NCBI GenBank assembly: GCA_036244855.1
Contig: BQKZ01001489.1
Location: forward strand, 107,975 to 122,390
DNA: 14,416 bases
Direction: 5' to 3'
Origin: Temnopleurus reevesii
Taxonomy: Eukaryota > Echinodermata > Echinoidea > Temnopleuroida > Temnopleuridae
Part shown: piece after piece, positions 1-10,100 of the stretch
Layout: every line of letters starts with the position of its first letter
How positions within the stretch are numbered: position 1 is the first letter of the stretch
Notes under the pieces: generated by a model
Seen by the model: only the letters and a program-made list of their open reading frames with translations
What the model was told of the DNA's origin: nothing
Databases searched by the model: none
Made by a program: the position numbers and the translations under genes

Positions 1-995
1 AAAACAGCGGTAAAAAAAAACTCGGGGTGTACGATGCACTATCTCTCTCTCCCTCTTCCCACTCACACCCACTCACAACAGACACATACACACACATTAT
101 TACAATTTCAACTAATGTGGACGTGCTTTATGACAAGTTTGTCATGTTTGTATGTCGCTCAAAACAAGTAGACTGTCGCAGCCCATCAGCTCATAATACA
201 GTTCAGTGAAGATTCGTTGGTGTGTGTTGGCAGATATTATGACGTTCGTTAATAATGCAAACGTTCTTGATTGAACGCAACCTTCACACCTGTGCAAATT
301 GAGGGAGACGAATGCTGATGAATCGAGAGAGAGAGATTGGGTTTTACGGCGTGTTTCATTCAAATTTGAATAATTACACCAGGAAGAAAGGGATAAAGAA
401 GGAACAACATTTTACATCACCATCCGAAAGATGAGACCGGGGAACCAAGCCAGTCAATTTATGACTGTCCCAAATAGTTTGATTACAGCCGCACGCCACA
501 ACGTCCAGTTGAAAAATTACGGAAGCTTATAAGTGCAGCGCGACGTCAGGAGAGTCTGTCCAAGCGGTCTTCCATAGACCTACAGAAGATGCCTTGGCAA
601 AGTGAACATCTCGCATTAGTGCTGCACGTATGAGTATCCAAATTATTCCACTTCGTCAGGCTTCGTCTGCCTCAATTCGCATGGGTGTGAGTGTTTTTCT
701 CAATTAAATTTCCAATACGTGCTCGTTAATATTTTGATATAAAAAACATTAGAAAGTATCAATATTTTTGCATTCCTCAAAAGGCTGGTTATTTCAAAGC
801 CAAGGTGTCTCGTGAAAATCCAAATAAAACATATTATCAGTTCTCCACCATGTCAATCGTGGGTTTTCGAGATTGGTATGGACGGAGGCTTGTTGACGTT
901 GGAAAACGAGTGCGCATCCACTGTGCGCAATAAATGATGCGCATATCAATTGTGCACTTGTCACTTAGTGCGCACATCAAATGCACATTCGTTTT
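1..995. other. No gene recognised
   Basis: Short CT-rich and CA-rich stretches occur at 40-100. Short ORFs show no family resemblance. A cluster of TGCGCA words lies at 911-974. Confidence 0.5.
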
Positions 996-1041
996 GCAGA
1001 TAGATAGATAGATATATTGACAGATAGATAGATAGATTGAT
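996..1041. repeat. (GATA)n microsatellite
   Basis: Two runs of GATA separated by TATTGACA. It explains the repetitive Tyr/Leu/Ser/Ile reading frame on the minus strand. Confidence 0.9.
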
Positions 1042-1084
1042 AAAATGGTTTTATAAGTAATTCTTACATGGCAACAAAAATAAT

Positions 1085-1320
1085 ACACAACATTTATATA
1101 GCGCTTAATATGAAGTGTTTCTAAGCGCTTTGTGCATTATTACCCGGTTATAGCATAGCTACCATTCGGCGCTCACTGCATTCAAGGAATTTCTTCCTAC
1201 TGGTACCCATTCACCTCACCTGGGTTGAGTGCAGCACAATGCGGATAAATTTCTTGCTGAAGGAAATTGACGCCATGGGTGGACACCACGGCGCCTCCAC
1301 AAAAACCAAGGGTTGAATTG
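1085..1320. repeat. Dispersed repeat with ATTTATATAGCGCTT start (SINE-like core)
   Basis: Contains ATTTATATAGCGCTT, AAGCGCTTTGTGCATTATTA, a TGGTACCCATTCACCTCACC block and GACGCCATGGG. From memory, this series of blocks occurs in many aquatic animal genomes as an interspersed non-coding repeat. I cannot name the family securely. No terminal tail or target duplication is evident. Confidence 0.55.
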
Positions 1321-2212
1321 GACATGATTTAAAAATCAAAATGAATACAAAATAAGTAGACTAAGTAGCAAGTTTAGACAAAAGTCTAAAGAATCACATT
1401 CAAAAGTGAAAACATAAATCATTTAAGTAGGTCTAAGGCGCTGCCTAAAAAAAATACAGTCCACAAAGCTCCGTCCACCAATTTCGAAAGTCCACCATTA
1501 ACCCTCGTAAGGTAGTACATGACATAACGAGATGGTAGCTATTTATCCTAGATCAAGACCCATTCCAATGCTGAGCTAATACCATAACATATCAATCCAC
1601 ACATGGGACTGACGTCAGAAGGCTGTATCAAAGGGCCTCATACTTGCGGTCATTCGTCATATTTTGTAATATGTTTGTTTCTTTATGACGGTCATATAAC
1701 GTCACCACATTGTCCAATGTTCTAAAGCGTATTTGCTTGAGTGAGTCATTTTAGATGCTTAATATCCAGAATGTCATAGGAATAAGATATATCTATTTCC
1801 GTAAAATTCGATGCTCCTTTGTAACGCTATTCAGAACCGGCTTGTTATTGTTGTGTCCAGACATTTCAATACATGGCTTATGGATATATTGTCCAATGGC
1901 CCACTTTATTTTACGGATAAAAGTTTATATCGTGTTCAGGGTTTAACCTCATTGTATTGATTGATATGGGATTCAGAAGAATATGACCCAACTGAATCTT
2001 TGATCGGTATCCAATTACTTTTGTCGTTTTGGGATTCTCAATCACCGGGTATATTTGTCGGTGATCAAATCTACAAACGCATCTAATTTTTAAGACTTCC
2101 TATATGCCTTGATGGAAAACGAATGTGCAATTATAAAGCGCGAGAACGGCGGAAGCTAAACAAATGTTTTCGGTCAATTACTTTTCTTACTTCACCATTT
2201 ATTGAATTGTTC
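1321..2212. other. No gene recognised
   Basis: AT-rich DNA with one TGACGTCA palindrome at 1610-1617 and a 63-codon ORF at 1755-1946 that resembles nothing I know. Confidence 0.5.
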
Positions 2213-2455
2213 TTAGTTCTTCTTCCCTTATAATCCCCACTCATTCTTCTTTATCTGTTTATACTCATCTCCTTCTTTCCCTCTCTTCTTCTCATTTTCA
2301 CTAGCCTACTTTTTCTTACCCTTCTCATTCTCTCTTTTTTTTACATTCTTTTATCTTTTAGACTTCAGTTCTTTCCCTTCCTACCTCACTTATAACTCTT
2401 CTCTCATTTTTTCGCCTTCCTGTTCTTTTTTTTCAATTTTTATTTCCCATTTCAT
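2213..2455. repeat. Pyrimidine-rich tract (T/C on the plus strand)
   Basis: About 240 bases made almost only of T and C (TTCTTC, CTCTCTT and TTTTTT runs) with few purines. It is not a simple tandem repeat. Purine-pyrimidine asymmetry of this length can favour triplex structure; no function is evident. Confidence 0.8.
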
Positions 2456-3725
2456 GAACCGTAAGATTTGTATTCATTAAATACGTGGCTTGTTTTTATG
2501 ATTTGTTTGTACATAAAATGTATTGCTCCGACTTCTACTTTGTATTTCATATGTTTTTACAGCATATACAGAATAAACCTGATTTGACATGAATCGAATT
2601 TAATTGAAACCCATGTATGTTTGCAATTGACTGTATTGATATTACCTTGAGATGGCGCCAGATAATGACATCAATGAAAACGAAAGAGCTTTCATTGTCC
2701 CAGACTTCTGAATAACCTCACTTTAGCTTTAAAATACTAATATGAATTATCAAGTAAGTTAAAATCTGCCATAATAATATGAAAGAGCAATTGATTATTC
2801 ATATCGTATCGAAAAGTCACAATGCAGTTCTTTCACAAAGTCATCCGAAGCGACAATAAAAATTTATTTTTGAAAGAAAGCAAGAGCATTGCTCTCGTGC
2901 AAAAAAAAACACTAATTCCTTATAAATCCTATTAAAAGTATTACATCGTCTTTTATATCGCTCTAAAGGGGAAGTTACAGAACTATATGAATGTTTTTAA
3001 GAATGATGAATTCATTCTGACAAGTAATAAGTAACCAATTTAAGGACCTCTCGAAAGTTTGTGAAAAAATTTCAGTCACAGTCCAGCGTTGTATTTTACT
3101 TTGTTTAATAACCATGTAACAAAAATAGAATGTCAGATACAATTCAATTCATCACGCATGCCCACTTCATGCAAACATATCATTCATTCAACATTAATCA
3201 GAGTCAACTTCGACATTATGACAATCATAGAAATTTGACTTTACAAAGTGAAACATATTTTATAATATAAGTTAGATGAATATATTTGCAAAGTAGCTTT
3301 ATCATCTATCCAATTGACTTATTGTTTAAGATATGCAAAGATATTCATAGTTAGTACGATATAGACTAGATATTATCAAATTTCTTATTTCGTCCTTTTT
3401 TTATTAAGGGCCGATTATGGCATGCAATTCGCTCAATAATTTCAAAAACATTGTTTTATAAGCATGCTATGTTTTTCGGAATTATGGAGCAAATCACATG
3501 CCATAAACACATTTGCATACACTTTCTGTGAAAATGAAATTACATTTTGAATCGTTGTGATGACGGGATCTTTTTCTAATTGAGTGACAACTGATTTTAA
3601 AACATTTATGCTGGTACTTAAAGAGGAACCAACCCCTGAAATGATTGTGCTCTTATCAAATAAAGAAAAATCAAATGAACAAACTGTGAACATTTGAGAA
3701 AAATCGGACAACAAGTTTAACATGT
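2456..3725. other. AT-rich, no gene recognised
   Basis: An AATAAA at 2572, about 115 bases after the pyrimidine tract, could mark the end of an old retrocopy or transcript on the plus strand, but no coding sequence precedes it. A 95-codon minus ORF at 3442-3729 has no recognisable motif and ordinary AT-rich codon content. Confidence 0.4.
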
Positions 3726-3917
3726 TCAAAAGTTATGAATTTTCATATTCACAGAGATTTGACGATCACTGCCGCTCATGGGGATCCGTGCGATCGGCAA
3801 CACCGACGGAATCTGTGACGCCATGTCGGACAAATCCTCATTCATTTTAGATTCAGGAGAGGTTTCCGTGATCATGGTGATAGCATTTGTACATTGCATT
3901 CCATTGCACGTGTTCAT
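3726..3917 (-). other. GC-rich pocket with ORFs on both strands; possible exon
   Basis: A 63-codon minus ORF (including SKMNEDLSDMASQIPSVLPI) and an overlapping plus ORF from 3778 (MGIRAIGNTDGICDAMSDKS) share a stretch at about 3765-3880 that is richer in GC and CpG than its surroundings. The plus side has an acceptor-like TATTCACAG at 3756. I recognise neither protein. It may be an exon of an unknown gene or nothing. Confidence 0.15.
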
Positions 3918-4069
3918 TTATTTCAGATTTTCAATTCGCATGTTATCTAATTTCAGATTGCACATAGATAACAGCAGAAAGTCTGCCTTGAGATGAATTT
4001 ACTCATCGTAGAAAAAAAAACAGCTTTGCAATGTGCGCAGTCAGCTCAGCCCGATGCTGCGATTAACTT

Positions 4070-4077
4070 TATATAAA
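4070..4077 (+). promoter_or_regulatory. TATATAAA, possible TATA box
   Basis: Good match to a TATA box with a GC-richer stretch before it (4030-4060). No convincing coding sequence follows within several hundred bases, so it may be chance in AT-rich DNA. Confidence 0.2.
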
Positions 4078-4346
4078 AATGAGGTCAAGTCAAATGCTGG
4101 CAATATGCTGTTCACATCAATTTCTTTTTCATCCTGATCATTTAAAAATGTTAATGTTCATATTTTGTGAATACAAATATAATTTATATCCGAAAAGAAA
4201 ATTTATCCGCTGCTTCCTGTTCTAAACTCTGGGTCACTTACATACAAAAAAAATGTCAATATTTCAGTCAAAATAAGTTCTCATTTTCCATAGGCCCATT
4301 CTACTGGACAACTCAATCCCGCGTCCGTTTTAGATGCAGGAACGTA

Positions 4347-4429
4347 GCCAATCAGATGCGGTCAAGCGTATCACGTGCCTTTTGTGCAAATCTTTGGATT
4401 TCGGCATGAAAGCTCGATTCCTGACGTCA
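4347..4429 (+). promoter_or_regulatory. Promoter-like cluster: CCAAT box, CACGTG, TGACGTCA
   Basis: GCCAATCAG (4347-4355), CACGTG (4372-4377) and a perfect CRE palindrome TGACGTCA (4422-4429) occur within 83 bases of locally GC-richer DNA, just beyond the MCO 3' end. These match known binding sites for NF-Y, bHLH and CREB/ATF proteins. No gene start is identified on either side. Confidence 0.35.
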
Positions 4430-4595
4430 CACTCAAATTGCATACTGCCGTTGAGCGAGTAGCGTACCAGAAGTTAAGAGCAACGGAGGGAATAAGGACG
4501 GGTTAGCAAGAACGCGGGAATCTGATGAATTCTCCCGTCGTTGAGCCGCTCCGTTGTCGAGCGTAAACTCGCTTATATCTCACCGACTCAATTCA

Positions 4596-4837
4596 TTTAT
4601 TATTGATCTCAGATAGATATTCCGTTGACGCATGCTCATCGTACGAAAGATAAAAGCTGTCTCCAAGCACCCATACCAATCGAACTTTTTGTTGGGTATG
4701 GTAAATTTCTTTTTAAATCTCGGACATTGTGTGTTGGCATATTGTAGCGATCAAGTGGTAAAATGGCTATCCGGTTGCCTCACCTCGGCAAGACAATTAT
4801 CATATCCAGTTTTTATAGAGATCTCTGTGTATTTATT
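4596..4837 (-). terminator. MCO 3' UTR with candidate polyadenylation signals
   Basis: On the minus strand an AATAAA overlaps the stop codon (4837-4832) and another lies at 4601-4596. The second would give a 3' UTR of roughly 250 nt and is the likelier signal. No transcript evidence is available. Confidence 0.4.
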
Positions 4838-4917
4838 CAGAGATTGGTGCATACAGGCATATCGACCGATGAGGGCGGTATATCACCTTCGACGTGGAAG
4901 ACCATTCCCATGCCAAG
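4837..4917 (-). CDS. MCO exon H: C-terminus with axial Met and stop
   Basis: 81 nt including TGA, phase 0 in, residues 496-521. The acceptor is TTGCTTTTTCAG|CTT. It encodes LGMGMVFHVEGDIPPSSVDM then PVCTNL and stop. The LGM directly completes HCHFDAHLK from exon G and places Met498 as the expected type 1 axial ligand, which favours a lower redox potential than Leu or Phe in laccases generally. The protein ends soon after the domain, with no clear transmembrane tail. Confidence 0.92.
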   Translation of the reverse strand, partial: LGMGMVFHVEGDIPPSSVDMPVCTNL

Positions 4918-6560
4918 CTGAAAAAGCAAATTAAAGGTAAAAGAAAATTCCATGGGTTGTGTTTCATAAAGTAGTTCGTAGATCTACGCACGGCTCTATG
5001 AACGATTGGTGACCATTTCCTGCATTCAATAATATCTGCTTTTGCTGAGTCACAACTGGGAAAGGGTGACCAGTCGTTCATAGACTCGTGCATAGTCTGC
5101 AAACAGCTTCATGAAACCAACCTCGGCCCATAATAGATTTGAAAAAAAAATAATAAAGAACAATTAAAGAACAAATAACCGAAGAAAAGATAATTTTCGT
5201 TCTAATATGATTTTGATCTCTATCATTTCGATGGCATCCATTTTAAACATAAAACACGAATTTGTGTTTACACAATTAACAATACTGAGTATTTACAACG
5301 CTTATTAACTACATGGAATTATCATTTCAAAATGAATATTATTACCATAATGTTTGTAATCTTGTTCTCATGAAATGGTCGTATTTTTAGATGAACGTTA
5401 TCATTGGAATTTCGTCATTTATTTATTTACTATATCTTTTTAACACTGCTGGTGCATCAAGGATTTGACACGTCGGGAGACTGGAAACACCATTTATGGT
5501 GCAATATCAAATTCCAATTATTGGACCTTTTCATCTAAGTGCAATATATTCGGCAAACCATTTAAAAACGCGGCAGCTGTGGGATTCGATTCAGTTTATT
5601 TCTTTTCACTTCAACAGAATGTGACAACGTCATAAATTAGTCATGACGGATCGCTTCATTCCAGGCCAAACGGTCTACCGACAGAGCTGATTTCTTTTAT
5701 ATCCGTCATAAAAAAAATATTCTGATCCGGTGATTGGTCTAAATACCTTCGCGTAACTATTGATAACTCCCGCCGGCATCTAAATTCACTTAAATGTGAC
5801 GTCATCCGTAAATAGTTCGTTTACTATCGTTTACTATCGTTTACTATCAACCGATGAAAGGATAAGATATCAAACAAAGAATCCCTATCCAGTGGTATCC
5901 GTGAGTGATGGAAACGCATTTCCAGTCTACCCCGCAAGAGGAATGGCGGTCCAAATTAGATGTAAATCAAAGTATCATCTTGAGAGTAATGAAATGTGCA
6001 ATGCTGTACAATAGAAGGTTCTCCGAGTGTTGCATTTGTGCACCCTCACTGTACAAAAGAAATTTTGCAATTTTTTTCTAAATCGATATCCTTACCTTGA
6101 GGTGAGCATCGAAATGACAGTGCATAATCCACCAGCCTGGGTTATCAGCTTTAAACCGAACGATGATGTAGCCCCCTGGTGGCACTGCAAACGTGTCTTT
6201 CCTCGGGGGATTGTTAAAATTTCGAGCTATTTTACNGGTGGCACTGCAAACGTGTCTTTCCTCGGGGGATTGTTAAAATTCCGAGCTATTTTACCTGTGA
6301 GAGGAAACCATCGTTTTATTTCTTTTATTCAATTTATGGGAACAGAGATAGAAACCAAGGATAACTCTCCGAAAAAGAAAATCAATTACAAGAAATATCA
6401 GTAAATACACCAACACAATTAATCGTCACCCTGCGATTATCATCATCGACATCATTATTATCATCATCATCATCATCATCATCACTATCATCATCATTAT
6501 CATCGTCACCACCATCACCATCATCATCATCATCATCCTCATCATCGTCATCTTCATAAC

Positions 6561-6596
<36 letters not shown>

Positions 6597-7039
6597 CATC
6601 ATCGTCATCTTCATAACCATCATCACCCTCAAAAGGCCTTAAAAGATTGTTTAGATGGCCTCAACCGACCGGCCCTCTGTAAATGGTCCAACGTGATATA
6701 TTTATTAGTATCTTTTTTCTTGATTTACACGAAATTTGACAAATCAGAGTAAAATTTCCTTGCGCATCCAACCGTTTAAAATCTTCAATTGTGAAAAGGT
6801 TGCACATCCATTCCACGCCGACGATATCAACATAGTATCCATGTAAATTCCACCACCGTCACCACCACCATCATCCTCATCTTATCATTATCACCACCAT
6901 CATCATCATAATTATCACCATCTCCACCACCACCACCATCATCATCATCATCACCACCACCACCACAAGCAGCACCACCATAATCATCATCACCTCCATA
7001 ACCACCACCACTACCAGCACCACCATCATCACCTCCACC

Positions 7040-7073
<34 letters not shown>

Positions 7074-7090
7074 TCACCTCCACTACCGCC

Positions 7091-7122
<32 letters not shown>

Positions 7123-10100
7123 GACCTCCACTACCACCATCACCATCATCATCATCATCATCACCTCCACCACCACCACCATCATCACCATCATCATCAT
7201 CATCATCACCTCCACCACCACCACCATCACCATCATCATCATCACCTCCTCCACCATCATCATCATCATCACCTCCACCACCACAATCACCATCATCATC
7301 ATCACCTCCACCACCACCACCATCATCATCATCAACATCATCATCACCTCCACCTCCGTTACCACTACCAACACCACCATCAGCAGCAGCACCACCATGC
7401 ACCACCACCTCCACCACCAATTACCTTGCTCATCTAATTGTTGAAAATCTTCAATTGTAAAGAGGTTCCACATCCGTTCCATGCCGACGATATCAACATA
7501 GTATCCATGAATGTGCATGGGATGAGAAATCACGTCGAGTGTGTTGATGTAGACCAACTCTACAACCTGTGAGATTTAGGAAGAGAAGGATGGGGGAAAG
7601 GATGAGTCCAGTTTTGCTCTCGGTGAGATATATCTCTCCCCATGCTAGTCATACAGGGAGACCAGTAGCTTCTAGCCATGCTAGCCGAGGCTCTATGCTG
7701 TATGCAAAATCCTAGTTTGAAAGCACATACCCTAGACTTTCGGTGTGAGCATGATACAGGGTATGCATTGTGTGATTACATCACACACATACATCATTGC
7801 TCTATCATCAGTCTAGGAGAATGCAGACACACAATGCATACCCTAGCTGTATCACTCTCTGTGTATGCGCACAACGAAACCCAAGGGTCTGTTCTGGCAG
7901 ACTAGCAAAACCCTGTGTTGCGATAGCCCTGTCAATGGCTTTAAACGAGAACGTCTGCTATCCAGAACACGGAGCTCACGATTATCTGCACGCCTAGTCT
8001 AAGGCCATCAGACTCGCTTCTTGAAAAAAATTCCAATGATACTGCATTCTATTGACGATCGCAGCCGCGAGTAAGCCTTGATAAAGGCTAGGTGGCCAGG
8101 TAAACAGCCAATATAGCTTTAAACCCCCTCGTTAACTCCGCAGAATCAGTCCGTCACCACCGAGTGACTGTCCGGTGGAGGAAGGAAAGTAAATCGGTAG
8201 GAATGGAGGATGTTGAGAGCGGAGATGAGAGCTACGACTTGGGTTGTGTTACACAAAGCCGTGCGTAGATCTGCGCACGAGTCTACAAACGACTGGTGAT
8301 CATTTCTTACGTGCTATACAGCGCAAACAGTTATCATTGAGTGTGAGAAAGGATCACCAGTCGTTCGTACAGTCGTGCGTAGATCTACGCATAGCTTTAT
8401 GAAACACAACCCTGCATGTCCCCATTCAACTCGAACATTGTCAAATGGGTACAAATACTACAAACGGGGATGATGCTTGACTAGTGGGGAAGAGCAAAAT
8501 ATGTATTTCATTCCTCCAAATTACAAAATACCTGAAGTAGAAACATGGACAGTGAGGGGAAGGGGTTTGTGGAGGGGCTTCGCTTCGACCAAGAGTCCTC
8601 TTCAAATAGTTTCTTGTGGGAAACGGTTGGATCTTTCCCGTTATGGAGCCTGTAACATACAAGAGATACGATATATTGACAATTAATCGTATCTCAATAC
8701 GGTACACGTTTTGTCATAGACCTACAATTAATATAAATCATAGGTTAAACTGGATTGTTATGTAATAGGCACATGAAGTATTACCTGATTCCTCTTGATG
8801 TCAATACGATGCGTACATTCACACGCCTCTCTCGTGCAGTCCCTCCCCGACGTCCGCAACGACTCTGCATTACAGAAGGACGCCCTCTCCACATGGCGCC
8901 AGTGCGTCAACAATGGTAACTTGGGAAAGGTGAACGTGATGTTATTGATGACATTGACCGTTGTTGCTGAATACGTGTCGTCTGATGCTCCTTCGTATGG
9001 GTAGAATACGGAGTGATGGAGTGACTTGGCTCCGTTACGGTGGACGCCATTCAGCTCCAAGTAGTGGGTTGAGTCAACGTGACTGAGGTCGTCTGTCTGT
9101 TCCTCTGAAAATGGGATGTAAAAGGAATTTGAGATGAGACTAGGATAAAATAATGTGATGTCAATATTTTGGGGGTCATTAATAGGCTTTCCAGAAAAAT
9201 ATTATTGATTGAATTTTAGTTCTAGAAAGATTGTTCTCAGGACCCATTGGTAACGAAGGGGTGGGGCAGCGAGAGTCAGTCAGAAAACAGAAACGACGCT
9301 ACTGGACATGGTTTAGATTTGTTTAAAGCCCAAGTATAGTTTTGGTAAAAGTGAATATTTTTATCGCCAAATTTTGTCTTCAAATCTACTTAAAAAGAAA
9401 CATGATATCATGAACATGTTGTACAAAAGATTGTACGAAAAATTAACAAGTTTTGGAAANCAGGGAGGTGTTTCACCAAGATAAGAAAGACTTTACGCAC
9501 GACTTTACGTTAGACTGGTATCCGTTCTTGCGCGTAATCATTCATAATATTACGCGCATTAAGCGCAAGAAGGGATACCAGTCGAACGCAAAGTCGTGCG
9601 TAAAGTCTTTCTTATCTTGGTGAAACACCTCCCAGGAATAAGCTTCTCAGGACCCATTGGTAACGATGGGGCGTGGACAGCACGGTGTCAGTCAACAGAA
9701 ACAACAATACTGGATATATCTGAGATTTAAAAAAAATCATTTACAACCATTTCATGTAGGGGGGATATTTTCTTTTTTTATATATATAATTTCCATATAT
9801 CCAGATATGTCAGATGCTGGTCGATCTATTCGTGCCAAAGTAGTATGTACAGTATATTTATGGAATTTCTGCCTTATTGATGCATACACACCATGTACAA
9901 TGTCTATGGGACATCATCTCTACATTATCGGCACCTCCGTTTAATGGACATGGATACCTGTTTCACAAAGGATACCGATAAAGCCATTGAATACTGGAAC
10001 CGAGTAGCCCATGCACAAAATCAACGGGAATTACAAAATTCAGCAGTCAAAAGGTTAAGCGGAAATCACTGTACTTACCAGCGTCAGTCATGTCACCAGC

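Noticed and set aside
2647..2706. Minus-strand stretch ending CGCCATCTCAAG|GTAATA, similar to the end of exon G
   Set aside because: The resemblance is only about 20 bases and needs a frameshift; upstream sequence does not match. Probably chance.
4632..4934. 100-codon plus ORF downstream of the promoter-like cluster
   Set aside because: Its end is antisense to MCO exon H, it shows no family resemblance, and its start has no support.
5796..6014. 72-codon plus ORF with a GMAVQI stretch resembling an MCO C-terminus
   Set aside because: It is on the wrong strand, lacks nearby copper motifs, and the true C-terminal exon was found at 4837-4917.
6827..7444. Long ORFs of 107-226 codons in several frames
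   Set aside because: They are translations of the CAC/CAT repeat field (Gly/Asp, Met/Val, Thr/Ile runs). Only the first part of the 226-codon minus frame is real, and that is exon F.
8441..8707. 88-codon minus ORF and overlapping 69-codon plus ORF in the intron between exons E and F
   Set aside because: No recognisable domain, both strands open at once, and intronic position; a short hairpin (8663-8695) is the only structure.
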